The notes: generated from the sequence alone by a model not told the origin. Positions 17,571-27,870 are shown, counted from the first letter of the stretch. The stretch: DNA of 64,000 nt from Pediococcus ethanolidurans (GCF_001437405.1 NZ_JQBY01000008.1:1-64000), one strand, 5' to 3'. Program-made: numbers and translations.

Positions 17571-20225
17571 ATGCAAAAGAAAAATACCCTTCAAATAGCA
17601 AGTTTAATCACCTGGTTTATTCTCTTGGTCGGTATGATTATTTTGCTACCTAATTCGCTCAGTTGGAACTCTAGCTATAGCCAACAGCTCCCTACAGATA
17701 GCGCACCAAGTGCAACCATCGTTTACACAAATAAAGACGGCGCTTTGACCACCACTCAAAAAAAGGCCATTCAAACAAATCAGAAGAAACTGAGAGCTAA
17801 TCAAAAATTTCTCGGCATTCAAAGTGTGGAGACTGACAATGACCCAAGCTCCACACAACGTTTAGATTCGGCGGATAAGTCTACTGTATTGAGTGTTTTA
17901 CATTTTAAACAATCTCAAAAACAATTTCATATTTTAATTCCACAAATTTACAGTTTAATTCAAACACCTGGCGTTCATGCCTACATTACAGGTAATGATG
18001 TGTTACAAATTGCCCGTGTGCAAGCCATTCAAACTGCTAACAAACTTGTAATTATCATTTGTTGTGTATTGACAACGTTAATTATTGGTATTCTTTTTCG
18101 ATCAATTTTGGCACCACTAATCGCTTTATTACTTTCTGGAATTGTTTATTTAACAAGTTTTTCAATTGCAACACTTGCTGCTCGCTTTTTAAACACGCCA
18201 TACACGGCCTATACCAACACAATTATGGTAGTCGTTAGTTTTGGATTGGTCCCCATTATTATCAGTATTTTCTACCGCCGCTACTGTAATCACTACGAAA
18301 ATCAAAATGCCGTCAGAACTCTTTACTGGGATTCTTGGTTACCATCCCTACTTAGTATTTTCCCACTAGCCATTGTTGGCACTGCCTTGCTACTGGCAAA
18401 GAACTTAACTTTACGTTCCTTGTGGATCTTAGCCATTGCTCTCCTTATAGCTTGGATTGTTTTCTATACGCTAATGCCTGCAATGACGGAATTTTTAGAT
18501 GACTTATTTTTCTGGCCTGGCGATGGACGTAATTTCAATCCAACCTCCACTTTTTGGCAGTTCAGCACAGCTTGGGGCAAACACCATGCGTTAATAAGCT
18601 TGGGAAGCATTTTTATACTATTTTTGCTTGGTACTTTCATAAAAATGACTCCTTTAAATTGGTCCAGCGTTATTGATACACCTTTTTCTAGCCAAGCAAA
18701 AATTGGTGCAACCGTAATTTCAAGCCATTATCCCGTAGGCAAAGTTTCGCCAATCACCGTTACAATGACTAACAAGAAATCAACTTTATCAACAAAAAAC
18801 ATGACAGTCATCAATCAGTTAACAGAGAAGTTAAAGACTAACAAGAAAGTTGCTAACGTGTATTCAATTGCCCAACCGGGGGGAACACCGTTTACAAACT
18901 TGTACGTTAACAAACAATTGGCTAATGTAACTAGTCAACTTGCAGCAGCTAATCTAAATTTAACTAACACGCAAAAATCTCTTAAAAATTCGCAAAAACA
19001 ATTAAAGGGCTTGAATCTAAAAACTGCTTTAAAACAATTAACTAAAAATGCCAGTAATTTAAGTAAAATTCAGTCACAAAGTTCACAAGTGGCAGATCAA
19101 GCTTCAGAATTAACAAATGATATTGATACAATTCAATCTCAGCAAACTGAACTGACACGCATTATAAAATCTGAAAATTCAAGTACTGCCTCTGTTCGCC
19201 GGGCACTATCAGCTTTAAACACCCATAGTAAAAACTTAATCAACGATTTAAAAACACTGCGTCATAACATTCAGGTCATTAGTTCAAATAATAATGTAAT
19301 TGCGGATAACATTAGTCAAGTTGAAGATGATCAACAAAGTGTGACTGATGATTTTAAAACGGCACAAACTATTCTAAAAAACACGACCAAAGACTTAACC
19401 AAGGACAGCAGAAACGTTCAAATTGCTCAACAAAATCTAATTGGTGAGCAAAGCTTTTTAGGTAACTTGAGTAACTCTGGAATCCTAAATATTCTTTATA
19501 TGACACCGCAAAACTTGAGAACGACTCCAATGAAAAACGCCATTGGTCAGTTTAACAAAACTAAAAATAAAATAACCGTCATTTCAATTGTTCTAAATAC
19601 AGAATCGGCTTCAAATGCAGCTACAACCAACTTAAGTCAGATAAAACATCTGATTAGTTCAACTTTATCTGGAACCTCGTTATCTAAAAGTTCAGTAAGT
19701 TATTCGGGTGATACAGTTTACGTTGCTCAACAGAAACAAGCTTTGAATCATGACATAACTCATTTGCTTCCCTGGCTAGTTGGTTTCGTGGTAATATATC
19801 TCTTACTTTTGTCACAATCGTTGTTTGCCATTTATGCAAGTATCAGTCTATTAATTGCCTTTTTTGGTAGCCTCCAGATTACCAATTGGTTTTCAAATAT
19901 ACTTTTGAAAACCCCATTAGTAGCTGATGTACCACTAATTTCAGGTTTACTCTTACTTTGCCTAGGACTGGGATTCCTCGTTCCTACAATCTTACGAACC
20001 ACTCGTTGCTCTACAGATAACTACTTAGGTTCACTGAATCAATTTGATCCATTTTTAATTTTGATTGGCATGTTTGAATTTGCATTATTACTCGCACTTG
20101 GTTTTACACAGTTACTGTCCTTTATTCAAATTGCACTAGTCATGTTTGTAGCCACACTCATCTGGGAGTTGCTTTTCCCTGTTGGTATTGCTGCTACGCT
20201 ACACTTGACCTATGACAAGAGTTAA
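17571..20225 (+). CDS. MMPL/RND-type membrane transporter with long extracytoplasmic coiled coil
   Basis: 884 residues. One N-terminal helix (about 8-27), an external domain, a cluster of about five helices (150-320), then a second external domain (about 360-690) containing a long heptad-like region rich in Asn, Gln, Lys and Ser (about 430-620), and a last cluster of five to six helices (710-880). This is the MMPL/YdgH-type layout with the coiled-coil insert seen in Firmicutes homologues related to lipid or phage-receptor (YueB/Pip-like) membrane proteins. Substrate unknown. It lies 84 bases after the CorA-like gene. Confidence 0.8.
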   Translation: MQKKNTLQIASLITWFILLVGMIILLPNSLSWNSSYSQQLPTDSAPSATIVYTNKDGALTTTQKKAIQTNQKKLRANQKFLGIQSVETDNDPSSTQRLDSADKSTVLSVLHFKQSQKQFHILIPQIYSLIQTPGVHAYITGNDVLQIARVQAIQTANKLVIIICCVLTTLIIGILFRSILAPLIALLLSGIVYLTSFSIATLAARFLNTPYTAYTNTIMVVVSFGLVPIIISIFYRRYCNHYENQNAVRTLYWDSWLPSLLSIFPLAIVGTALLLAKNLTLRSLWILAIALLIAWIVFYTLMPAMTEFLDDLFFWPGDGRNFNPTSTFWQFSTAWGKHHALISLGSIFILFLLGTFIKMTPLNWSSVIDTPFSSQAKIGATVISSHYPVGKVSPITVTMTNKKSTLSTKNMTVINQLTEKLKTNKKVANVYSIAQPGGTPFTNLYVNKQLANVTSQLAAANLNLTNTQKSLKNSQKQLKGLNLKTALKQLTKNASNLSKIQSQSSQVADQASELTNDIDTIQSQQTELTRIIKSENSSTASVRRALSALNTHSKNLINDLKTLRHNIQVISSNNNVIADNISQVEDDQQSVTDDFKTAQTILKNTTKDLTKDSRNVQIAQQNLIGEQSFLGNLSNSGILNILYMTPQNLRTTPMKNAIGQFNKTKNKITVISIVLNTESASNAATTNLSQIKHLISSTLSGTSLSKSSVSYSGDTVYVAQQKQALNHDITHLLPWLVGFVVIYLLLLSQSLFAIYASISLLIAFFGSLQITNWFSNILLKTPLVADVPLISGLLLLCLGLGFLVPTILRTTRCSTDNYLGSLNQFDPFLILIGMFEFALLLALGFTQLLSFIQIALVMFVATLIWELLFPVGIAATLHLTYDKS

Positions 20226-20286
20226 TTAAAACGGGAATAAGTGTCTTTCTCAATCTAAAAAATTTCGATTTATGAACTTTATATCT

Positions 20287-20407
20287 AAAAAAGTGGAAAA
20301 TAAGGCTGATTGCTTGGCTTGGCTATGATCGTCAAACGATTCTCAATCGAATCATTTGTCTGTCTAGGCCATGCTTAGAATCTAAACGCCCTATTTCCCA
20401 CTTTTTT
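20287..20407. repeat. Family E palindromic element E2
   Basis: Outer arms AAAAAGTGGAAAATAAGGC / GCCCTATTTCCCACTTTTT (two mismatches) around the apical hairpin CAAACGATTC / GAATCATTTG. It has the same plan and orientation as E1, but a different outer arm. It sits between convergent genes with T-runs at both ends, so it can act as a bidirectional terminator. Confidence 0.75.
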
Positions 20408-20409
20408 AT

Positions 20410-21171
20410 TTAATCTTTTGCTCTCTTTCGACGTACTTTAACTTCCATTACCCACGTTGTAACCGGAATTGTTAAAATAACACCAATAAACGAAATTAAG
20501 ATCATAAGTAGCTCTGACACAAAAATTTTATTATTTATAAATTCTCCCCACGTATAGTTCAAACGTTCGAACCAGATAAATAAACCTAAAAAACCACCAA
20601 AGAAACCAAAGAATAATGTATTGAAAGTTGTGCCGATAATTTGTTTGCCAACTGATATACCATCTTTAAACAACCGTGCAGAAGGAAGATCTGGATTTTG
20701 ACTTAAAATTTCGCCTAGTCCAGCCGCAATGGCAATTGCAGCCTCAGCAATGGCTCCCAAACTGCTTAAAATTGTCGTTGCAATAGAAACATCCAAAAAT
20801 TTAATTCCCACAAGTAATGACATGCCCTCAAGATCTTCCGTATTTTCATTACCAAATCCTTGAACAACGGCCCAGTGTTCAATCGGAACAATAAGCAAAA
20901 CTATCAAGACCATCACTAAAACCGAGCCGTAAAAGGCCGTTTCAGTGGTTAACGGATTGTCATCACCCAAGTAAATCGTGACCGCTAAAATAATTACCGC
21001 ATTTAATAGTGTTACCCCTAAAATGGGAAAATTTAATCCAATTAAGACAACTGTTAAGAAAATCAAAACAAAATTAATTGCTAAACTCAAAAAAGATTTT
21101 AAACCTTGTAAACCACCAACTAGGACCATAGCAATAAACAAGATCAACACTAGCACAAAAATTGTACTCAT
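20410..21171 (-). CDS. YibE/F-family membrane protein (second of pair)
   Basis: 253 residues with about six to seven hydrophobic segments, of the YibE/F family found as tandem pairs in lactobacilli and other Firmicutes; function unknown. Its ATG overlaps the stop codon of the upstream partner (ATGA at 21168-21171), so the two are probably made together and may form one complex. The AAIAEAAIAIAAGLGE segment corresponds to the conserved GAVxE(A/S) stretch in the partner (LGAVMDEST). Ends three bases beyond element E2. Confidence 0.82.
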   Translation of the reverse strand: MSTIFVLVLILFIAMVLVGGLQGLKSFLSLAINFVLIFLTVVLIGLNFPILGVTLLNAVIILAVTIYLGDDNPLTTETAFYGSVLVMVLIVLLIVPIEHWAVVQGFGNENTEDLEGMSLLVGIKFLDVSIATTILSSLGAIAEAAIAIAAGLGEILSQNPDLPSARLFKDGISVGKQIIGTTFNTLFFGFFGGFLGLFIWFERLNYTWGEFINNKIFVSELLMILISFIGVILTIPVTTWVMEVKVRRKRAKD

Positions 21172-22286
21172 AGTCGATCACCTCTTTTGAGCAAACTACT
21201 GGCAAACCAGCTGGCGGCAGGAATTGCTAGTACAATTCCAATGCCACTAACTAGACTTTGAACCATCCCTAAAGACATATTCATGGTAAACGCATAGCCC
21301 CAACTATCACCATTACGCAAATATAACACCATCATGCCAAAAGTATCAGCCATAAAAATCAAAAAAAGGACATTGATCAATGGTCCCATAATTGATTTAC
21401 CAATTTCACGACCAGAAAGAAATAATTGACGCTGGGTAATGTTAGGCGTTTCACGATGGAGGGCGAATAGGCTCGAAATAATATCCGTCGATTCATCCAT
21501 TACGGCACCCAACGAACCCAGAATTGTTTCAGCGATAAAAACAGGTTGCGGATTTTGGGTAACATATTCCATCGTTTCAAAATGTAGTCCCTGTTCATGC
21601 GTAAATTTCAAAACTAACAGTGTGACAATTACTGCCCCCACTGTTCCTAAGATTGTGGCTCCAAACGTAACCAACATTTGCTTTGTTTTTCCCAATACTA
21701 AAAACAGAGTTAATCCGGCAAAGACAAACGCTAAAATACCGAAAATCAATAAAATATTGGTTCCTTGTAGCCAAACATCTAATTTAATTGCCAAGAAAAA
21801 TAAAACACCGTTTAATAAAACACTTAACAAAGCCATAAAGCCACTAAATTTCATCGTTAATAACAATAAACTAATTGCCAAGAAACTCAGAAAAACAATC
21901 ACAGTGTCCCGTTTTAAATCTGTTATTGTACCTTGTAATTTATGATTAGCCTTTTTTTGAATATTCAAAAAAAGTTGTTGATTCTTTCGATAAGCTTGAT
22001 CCATCGCATTCGAGGCCGAAAACGTATTTTGAACCTGTAAAACTTTATTTCGATAATGACCATTTAAAATTCGAACCTTTAAAAGTTGTTTCTGTGAAAA
22101 ATCATGGTTATGAAAGTTGTCGGTCTGAGAAACCTTTTTTTGATTAGTTACCTTAATTACTTGACCAACCGGTGTTTGGTAGAGTGCAGCATCATGTTGT
22201 GTTGCCCAGCACAACAACCCACCCAGCAAAATTACTAATATGATCGTCAACCAACTTGCCTGATACTTGGGTTGAATTTTATTCAC
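21168..22286 (-). CDS. YibE/F-family membrane protein (first of pair)
   Basis: 372 residues: one N-terminal membrane anchor, an extracytoplasmic beta-rich domain (about residues 35-125), then about seven membrane helices with the family stretch ETILGSLGAVMDESTDIISS. Function unknown. It is translationally coupled to the following 253-residue paralogue by an ATGA overlap. The gene starts 25 bases downstream of a GNAT gene on the same strand and may be in its operon. Confidence 0.84.
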   Translation of the reverse strand: MNKIQPKYQASWLTIILVILLGGLLCWATQHDAALYQTPVGQVIKVTNQKKVSQTDNFHNHDFSQKQLLKVRILNGHYRNKVLQVQNTFSASNAMDQAYRKNQQLFLNIQKKANHKLQGTITDLKRDTVIVFLSFLAISLLLLTMKFSGFMALLSVLLNGVLFFLAIKLDVWLQGTNILLIFGILAFVFAGLTLFLVLGKTKQMLVTFGATILGTVGAVIVTLLVLKFTHEQGLHFETMEYVTQNPQPVFIAETILGSLGAVMDESTDIISSLFALHRETPNITQRQLFLSGREIGKSIMGPLINVLFLIFMADTFGMMVLYLRNGDSWGYAFTMNMSLGMVQSLVSGIGIVLAIPAASWFASSLLKRGDRL

Positions 22287-22311
22287 AATCTTTTCATCCC
22301 AATCCTAAGAA

Positions 22312-22746
22312 CTATTTACTTAATTTTTTAATCATTTTGTGATGTGCAATGCCAGCTTCCATTACCTGATCACCGACGACTTTATAACCATTGTTTAAAT
22401 AAAAGTTTTGCGCATGATCCTGGGCAAAAAGCCACACTTGATCTACGCCATTAATTTTAGCATCGTGTTCAATGGCTTTAAAAATTTGTGAAGATAACCC
22501 TTGGTGTCGGTACTCCTGTAACGTACATACTCTTTGAACCAATGTGCCTTGCTCAGTTGTCATTACGCGAGCTGTAGTAACCGGTTTATCATCAATATAA
22601 CCTACATAATATAAACACCGATTTTCATTCTCATCTTGTTCAATGGCAGCATCAATTTGTTGTTCTTGAATAAAGACCGCGGTTCTAACTTTCATACTAT
22701 CATCGTACACTAAATTATCATTACCAAATGCCGTTTTTATTTTCAT
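22312..22746 (-). CDS. GNAT-family N-acetyltransferase
   Basis: About 144 residues; the acetyl-CoA-binding motif is read in EYRHQGLSSQIF and the C-terminal FYLNNGYK element is typical of GNATs of the YjcF/ElaA kind. Substrate unknown. Two in-frame ATGs compete (22755 and 22746); GGATGG lies just before the second, so that one is preferred with modest confidence. It is the first gene of a possible operon with the YibE/F pair. Confidence 0.8.
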   Translation of the reverse strand: MKIKTAFGNDNLVYDDSMKVRTAVFIQEQQIDAAIEQDENENRCLYYVGYIDDKPVTTARVMTTEQGTLVQRVCTLQEYRHQGLSSQIFKAIEHDAKINGVDQVWLFAQDHAQNFYLNNGYKVVGDQVMEAGIAHHKMIKKLSK

Positions 22747-22924
22747 TTTTACCATCCATTCAAATTTTCTTTTATTTTTGAATTATAAACTTTTTATCGC
22801 TAGAAAAACAAACTCAACCTAAATTTAAGTATTTGCTTAATAAAGTTATGTTAAAATGACTCTATGTTTGTGAATCGGATCTTAAGTTAAAAGAAGATTT
22901 TCACAGGAAGGTTAGCATTCAAAA

Positions 22925-25084
22925 ATGAAACAGTTTATCTCAAAAATTAATACCCGAATGGGTTTTTTCTTTCTTTTAGTATTCCTTTTTTGGTTAAAAA
23001 CACTCCTTGCCTACTTTGCTGATTTTTCACTAGGCGTTTCTGGAATTTTTCAGTGGTTTATCATGCTCATCAATCCACTGGCCATTACATTTTTGCTATT
23101 TGGCCTAGCACTTTATGCCAAAAAGGCAAAAATCTTTTATCCGCTAATTTTGTTAATTGACATTGGTAATACAGTGTTACTTTATTTAAACGTCATTTAC
23201 TATCGAGAGTTTTCGGATTTCATGACCATTAACACAATGTTAGGTTATTCCAAAGTTGACCAGGGACTAAGTGGTAGTTCGTTAGCTTTGACTGAACCTC
23301 ATGATTTACTATTCTGGTTAGATATTGTCATTATTTTAGTTTTAATGCTTATGCGTAAAATTAAATTTGATCAAAATCCACTGCCAAAACGGTTGGGTTT
23401 TCAAGTTACGTCCCTTTCTGTACTTTTATTTGGATTTAATTTAATGTTTGCCGAAATCGATCGACCACAACTGATTACACGAACCTTTGATCGTACTTAC
23501 ATTGTTAAGTATCTGGGAATTGACGCTTTTACAGTTTATGACGGTGCAAAAACGGAACAAACAAGCAAAATGCGTTCTAGTGCAACAAAGAGTGAGCTCA
23601 AATCGGTTGAAAAATACGTTCATGGTCATTATGCAAAGAGTAATAAAAAATATTATGGTATTGCCAAAGGAAAAAATGTCATCGTAATTCATTTGGAAAG
23701 CTTCCAACAGTTCTTAATTGATGACAAAGTAGAAGGTCAAACTGTTACCCCATTCTTGAATAAAATTTATCACAGTAAGAGCACTTACGCTTTTTCTAAC
23801 TTCTTTAATCAAGTTGGTCAAGGTAAAACTAGTGATGCTGAAAACATGCTAGAAACTGGCACGTTTGGCCTACCGCAAGGTTCCTTATTTGCCCAACTCG
23901 GAACGGATCAAACTTTCCAAGCAGCTCCTGCCATTTTGAATCAAGAACAAGGTTATACTTCGGCTGTCTTTCATGGTAACGTTGCTAGTTTTTGGAATCG
24001 AAATAATGTTTACAAAAATATGGGTTATCAATATTTCTTCTCAGCTAGTTATTACGATACATCCGGTGACAAATCAACCGGGTATGGCTTAAAGGATAAG
24101 TTACTTTTCAAAGATTCCATTAAGTACCTGCAATACTTACAACAACCTTTTTATGCTAAGTACATTACCGTATCTAATCATTTCCCATTTGATTTGGATA
24201 AGGAAGATTCTAGTTTCAAAGTACCAAACACAGGTAATTCATCCGTCAACAATTATTTTAAAACGGCTAACTACCTCGATCAATCCGTCAAAGAATTCTT
24301 TACTTTCTTAAAGAAATCAGGACTTTATGATAATTCCGTAATCATTCTATACGGTGATCACTATGGTATTTCAAATTCTGCCAATAAAGACTTGGCAAAA
24401 ACTTTCAGTCAGGATTCTAGCCATTTCAAATCCTATGGAAGCGACCCGGTTGATAACTGGACTGATTGGGATAACACCCAATTGCAACGCGTACCCTTTA
24501 TGATTCACATTCCGGGCGTTAAGAATGGGGGTATTCAAAAACAATACGGTGGCGAAATCGATGTTTTGCCAACTCTCTTGCATTTACTCGGAATTAATTC
24601 TAAGAAATACATGCAGTTTGGAACGGATCTCTTTTCATCACAACATGATCAAGTGGTTGCCTTTAGAAATCAGGATTATATCACGCCTAACTACACATCA
24701 ATTAGTGGGACCGTTTATGATAATAATACGGGCCAGGTTGTAACTCCAACCGGATCGCTTAAAAAGCAAATCGCTAAGGATCAAAAGAAGGTCAACAAAC
24801 AACTTGGCATGTCCGATTCCCTGAATGAAAAGAACTTGCTTCGTTTTTACACACCAAAGGGATTCAAAGCTGTTAATTCTCAGCTTTATAACTATGCAAA
24901 CGGACTAAATAAAGAACTTGCCGTTCAAAAGAAGCTTGGTTTGAAATCTACTTCTATGTACTCAAAGAACCGTGATCGTTCTCTAGAAGATTTGTACAAG
25001 ACCGATGCACCTGAAGCATCCCATTCGAAATCTAAGAACAATCGTATTCAAATTACCAATCCAGATTCCAATTCAGGTAACTAA
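22925..25084 (+). CDS. ltaS: Lipoteichoic acid synthase family protein (LtaS)
   Basis: 719 residues: five N-terminal transmembrane helices (about 1-190), a linker, and an extracellular sulfatase-fold domain. Metal and catalytic residues of the family are visible: Glu258 in HLESFQ, the nucleophile Thr302 in GQGKTSDAEN, and YGDHYG further on. It polymerises glycerol phosphate from phosphatidylglycerol into lipoteichoic acid, or primes it (LtaP). The C-terminal tail of about 70 residues is basic and Ser/Asn-rich. A strong terminator follows. Which of LtaS or LtaP it is cannot be decided here. Confidence 0.92.
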   Translation: MKQFISKINTRMGFFFLLVFLFWLKTLLAYFADFSLGVSGIFQWFIMLINPLAITFLLFGLALYAKKAKIFYPLILLIDIGNTVLLYLNVIYYREFSDFMTINTMLGYSKVDQGLSGSSLALTEPHDLLFWLDIVIILVLMLMRKIKFDQNPLPKRLGFQVTSLSVLLFGFNLMFAEIDRPQLITRTFDRTYIVKYLGIDAFTVYDGAKTEQTSKMRSSATKSELKSVEKYVHGHYAKSNKKYYGIAKGKNVIVIHLESFQQFLIDDKVEGQTVTPFLNKIYHSKSTYAFSNFFNQVGQGKTSDAENMLETGTFGLPQGSLFAQLGTDQTFQAAPAILNQEQGYTSAVFHGNVASFWNRNNVYKNMGYQYFFSASYYDTSGDKSTGYGLKDKLLFKDSIKYLQYLQQPFYAKYITVSNHFPFDLDKEDSSFKVPNTGNSSVNNYFKTANYLDQSVKEFFTFLKKSGLYDNSVIILYGDHYGISNSANKDLAKTFSQDSSHFKSYGSDPVDNWTDWDNTQLQRVPFMIHIPGVKNGGIQKQYGGEIDVLPTLLHLLGINSKKYMQFGTDLFSSQHDQVVAFRNQDYITPNYTSISGTVYDNNTGQVVTPTGSLKKQIAKDQKKVNKQLGMSDSLNEKNLLRFYTPKGFKAVNSQLYNYANGLNKELAVQKKLGLKSTSMYSKNRDRSLEDLYKTDAPEASHSKSKNNRIQITNPDSNSGN

Positions 25085-25125
25085 AAAAAGCCGTACAGAA
25101 TTTAAAATTTCTGTATGGCTTTTTT
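25084..25125 (+). terminator. Terminator after ltaS
   Basis: Stem AAAAAGCCGTACAGAAATTT-type with complement (AAATTTCTGTATGGCTTTTTT), directly after the stop codon. Confidence 0.88.
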
Positions 25126-25176
25126 AGGTTCAATTATACTTTACATTAGGTTACATTTTATGATGCTTATACGTGG

Positions 25177-26160
25177 TTACAGCTCCATTGATGTGCTGTG
25201 CAAAGGTCCACGGCGATTAGGATACAGTTTCTTCATAATTGCGCTAACCGCCATTGGTCCTTCCGCAAAAGCTGTTGCAATTAAATCCAGTTTCCCGTCA
25301 TAATCCACACCATCCCCAATGGCATAAATTAACGGAAGATTTGTTTTCATCTGCCGGTCTACTACAAACAGACGGTGTTGTTGCTCTGGTTGTATCTGCC
25401 ACTGCCTGATCGTCTTATTATTCGAAATAAAACCGTAATTTACAATGACATCGTCTACTTGCTTTTGTAAAAGATGTTCACCTTTAACTTCTTTCATCGT
25501 TAGCAGAAGTTGGTCTTGCATTGGTTCAATTTTTTTTAATAAATAGGGAGTTAATAATTCAACTGCGGATTTTTCAAGTAATTCAACACCATGCTCCATC
25601 CCGCGAAACTGATTACGCCGATGCATTAAATAAACATGTTTAGCCACCTTTTGTAACATCAAGGCTGTATCAATAGCAGAATCACCACCACCAGCAATCA
25701 GAACTGTTTTGTCTTGAAAACGATGGGGATCAGGAATCGTATAAAAAATATGCTTGTCTTCTAGCTCCTGGGCACCCTCAACCGCTAATCGCCGTGGACT
25801 AAAAGCCCCAACCCCTGTTGCGGTAATCACTGCCTTTGTTTGATACGTTCCTCGATTGGTTACAATCTGGTAGCCATAAGTTTGTTTGCTAAGGTCGGTT
25901 ACCGTTTCGTTTAAGCGAACGTCCACTGGTAACTGCATCAATTGTTTGTGCAAATGGTCAATTAAATCATTAGCTTTGATTCCAGTAAAACCGGCGACAT
26001 CATGAATATATTTTTCTGGATAAAGCGCACTTACTTGACCACCAAGCTGTGCAAGGCTTTCAATGATTTGAACTTTAGCGGTTCTTAAACCACTGTAAAA
26101 ACCGGCAAACATGCCGGCAGGTCCACCACCAATTATTGTAATGTCATAAATTTCGGACAC
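25177..26160 (-). CDS. Ferredoxin/flavodoxin--NADP+ reductase, thioredoxin-reductase-like
   Basis: FAD- and NADPH-binding reductase of the YumC type. 327 residues with the FAD motif GGGPAG at residues 11-16, the NADPH motif AGGGDSAIDTA near 155, and the C-terminal AIGDGVDYDGK flavin motif. The CxxC redox pair of true thioredoxin reductase is absent. GTG start, with AGAGGG eight bases upstream. It is divergent from the nucleoside hydrolase gene across a 512-bp MITE. Confidence 0.9.
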   Translation of the reverse strand: MSEIYDITIIGGGPAGMFAGFYSGLRTAKVQIIESLAQLGGQVSALYPEKYIHDVAGFTGIKANDLIDHLHKQLMQLPVDVRLNETVTDLSKQTYGYQIVTNRGTYQTKAVITATGVGAFSPRRLAVEGAQELEDKHIFYTIPDPHRFQDKTVLIAGGGDSAIDTALMLQKVAKHVYLMHRRNQFRGMEHGVELLEKSAVELLTPYLLKKIEPMQDQLLLTMKEVKGEHLLQKQVDDVIVNYGFISNNKTIRQWQIQPEQQHRLFVVDRQMKTNLPLIYAIGDGVDYDGKLDLIATAFAEGPMAVSAIMKKLYPNRRGPLHSTSMEL

Positions 26161-26262
26161 GTTTTATCCCTCTTTCTTTTTATATGATAACTGTCTAATT
26201 TTACCACGATTTTATTTTTTCGTGATTTTAAAAATTAGCCTCAAATAACATAGATTTTAAAT

Positions 26263-26774
26263 CTAAAGGTTGAAAGTATCAAAATCACTTCAATAACTGA
26301 TGTTAAACGACTTAGCCTATAAAAAATAGTCTAGAATGCCGTCTTCCAGCAAATTTGGGCTGGAACGTAGTGGGCACGACTTGAAGCCGCAAACCACGTC
26401 TCCAAGCTCGGCCTTTATCTAAGCGAAAACCGCTAAGATAAATGTCACTACTGAGCCCATTTGCTTCCAGACTAAGTCTAATCTTTGTAATCTACACAGC
26501 GATATAAAGGTTGTTATATCAGCGTTACTGAGTATTATTGAAACATCAAACGTTCTTAGTCCGGAGGCGATTGGTCTCAGGGGTGAAATTATCCTTAGCA
26601 ATTCATTTGCTTAGGATAAGGCCGAGTTTGAAGACAAGTGTACCTCTTGGCTTCAAATCGTGCCCACCCCGTTCCAGACCGGGTAAGCCGTAGGACGGCA
26701 TTTTAATCTAATTTTGTTACCAAGAACGCTTTTATATCAGGCAACGGGATGTGTTTCGAGCTTTCAACCTTTAG
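26263..26774. mobile_element. MITE copy 2 (compound form with inverted core)
   Basis: 512 bp with perfect 14-bp inverted ends CTAAAGGTTGAAAG / CTTTCAACCTTTAG and an 8-bp target duplication TTTTAAAT at 26255-26262 and 26775-26782. The outer arms match the other two copies. Inside are two diverged copies of the roughly 150-bp core in opposite orientation: a forward one at about 26340-26480, and one near 26550-26700 whose complement closely matches the core at 48690-48840. No transposase is encoded, and short ORFs inside are not conserved as protein. Confidence 0.92.
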
Positions 26775-26846
26775 TTTTAAATTGTATTTATCCGGTCAAT
26801 TTCGTATGATTAGAGGGTACCGACAATAAAATTTGGGAGGTTTCTC

Positions 26847-27806
26847 ATGGCAACACGCAAAATGATCTTAGATTTAGATACTGGTATCGATGACGCAATG
26901 GCCATTGCATACGCAGTAGCTGCTCCAGATGTTGATTTGATTGGAATTGTTTCTTCATACGGCAATGTATTAACGCCATTGTCAGCGCAAAACAGTTTAA
27001 AAATTCTCGAATTACTAGGTCAACCAAATGTTCCTGTTTTTCTTGGTGAATCTCATTCTTCGACAACTACTCACTTTGATGTGATGCCAATCAGCGCTCA
27101 GATTCATGGAAAAAACGGGATTGGCGAGGTCGACTTACCAATGCCTAAACGTCAACCAGAAACCAAATCAGGCGTGGACTTTTTGATTGAATCCGCCCAC
27201 ACTTTCGGTAAAAATCTTATTGTGGTGCCAACAGGTCCTTTGACTAATCTTGCCAAAGCACTAAAGAAAGCCCCAGAAATTGCAACTGAAATTGGCAGTG
27301 TAACTTTAATGGGTGGCGCATTAACCGTTCCCGGTAATGTTTCCCCCGTGGCTGAGGCCAATATAAATCAAGATCCAACCGCTGCCGATCAAGTTTTTGA
27401 AAGTAAATTAAATATCACAATGGTAGGTCTCGACGTCACTTTACGGACGCTACTTACCAAAACCGAAACTGCTGAATGGCGCTCATTACACACCACTGCC
27501 GGAAAAAAGTTTGCAGATATTGTTGATTATTACATTGATGTATACAAAATTACTAGTCCTCATTTACATGGCTGTGCCCTCCATGATCCTTTGGCTGTTG
27601 GTGTAGCTCTTGATCCTAGTTTAGTTTCAACTTTGGATTTAAACATGTTTGTAGATACCAGCAAGGAAATGTGGGGACGCACAATTGGCGATCCGGCCAA
27701 ATTAACGGATAAGAATCCTAATGTTTCGGTAGCTTTAACGGTCGATCAAGCTACCTATTTGAAACGATTCATGAGCTATTTATCTGGGCTATTTGCTAAA
27801 AACTAA
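26847..27806 (+). CDS. Nucleoside hydrolase (IunH family)
   Basis: Cleaves the N-glycosidic bond of ribonucleosides to give free base and ribose for salvage. 319 residues with the calcium-binding signature DLDTGIDDA at residues 9-17, VVPTGPLTNLA in the middle and HGCALHDPLAV near the C-terminus, whose His/Asp complete the site. Start ATG has GGGAGG seven bases upstream. It is transcribed alone with a terminator. Base specificity (purine, pyrimidine or both) is not evident. Confidence 0.92.
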   Translation: MATRKMILDLDTGIDDAMAIAYAVAAPDVDLIGIVSSYGNVLTPLSAQNSLKILELLGQPNVPVFLGESHSSTTTHFDVMPISAQIHGKNGIGEVDLPMPKRQPETKSGVDFLIESAHTFGKNLIVVPTGPLTNLAKALKKAPEIATEIGSVTLMGGALTVPGNVSPVAEANINQDPTAADQVFESKLNITMVGLDVTLRTLLTKTETAEWRSLHTTAGKKFADIVDYYIDVYKITSPHLHGCALHDPLAVGVALDPSLVSTLDLNMFVDTSKEMWGRTIGDPAKLTDKNPNVSVALTVDQATYLKRFMSYLSGLFAKN

Positions 27807-27830
27807 AAATTAATTTCTTAGGATGTTCAA

Positions 27831-27870
27831 AATAAAGCTGTGGGAAAAATTTCCCTGCAGCTTTATTTTT
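27831..27870 (+). terminator. Terminator after nucleoside hydrolase
   Basis: Stem AATAAAGCTGTGGGA / TCCCTGCAGCTTTATT followed by T-run. Confidence 0.85.

Noticed and set aside
26419-26601. 60-codon frame resembling one at 48677-48895
   Set aside because: Both lie in the MITE core; the similarity is that of the repeated DNA, with no ribosome-binding site and no conserved start.
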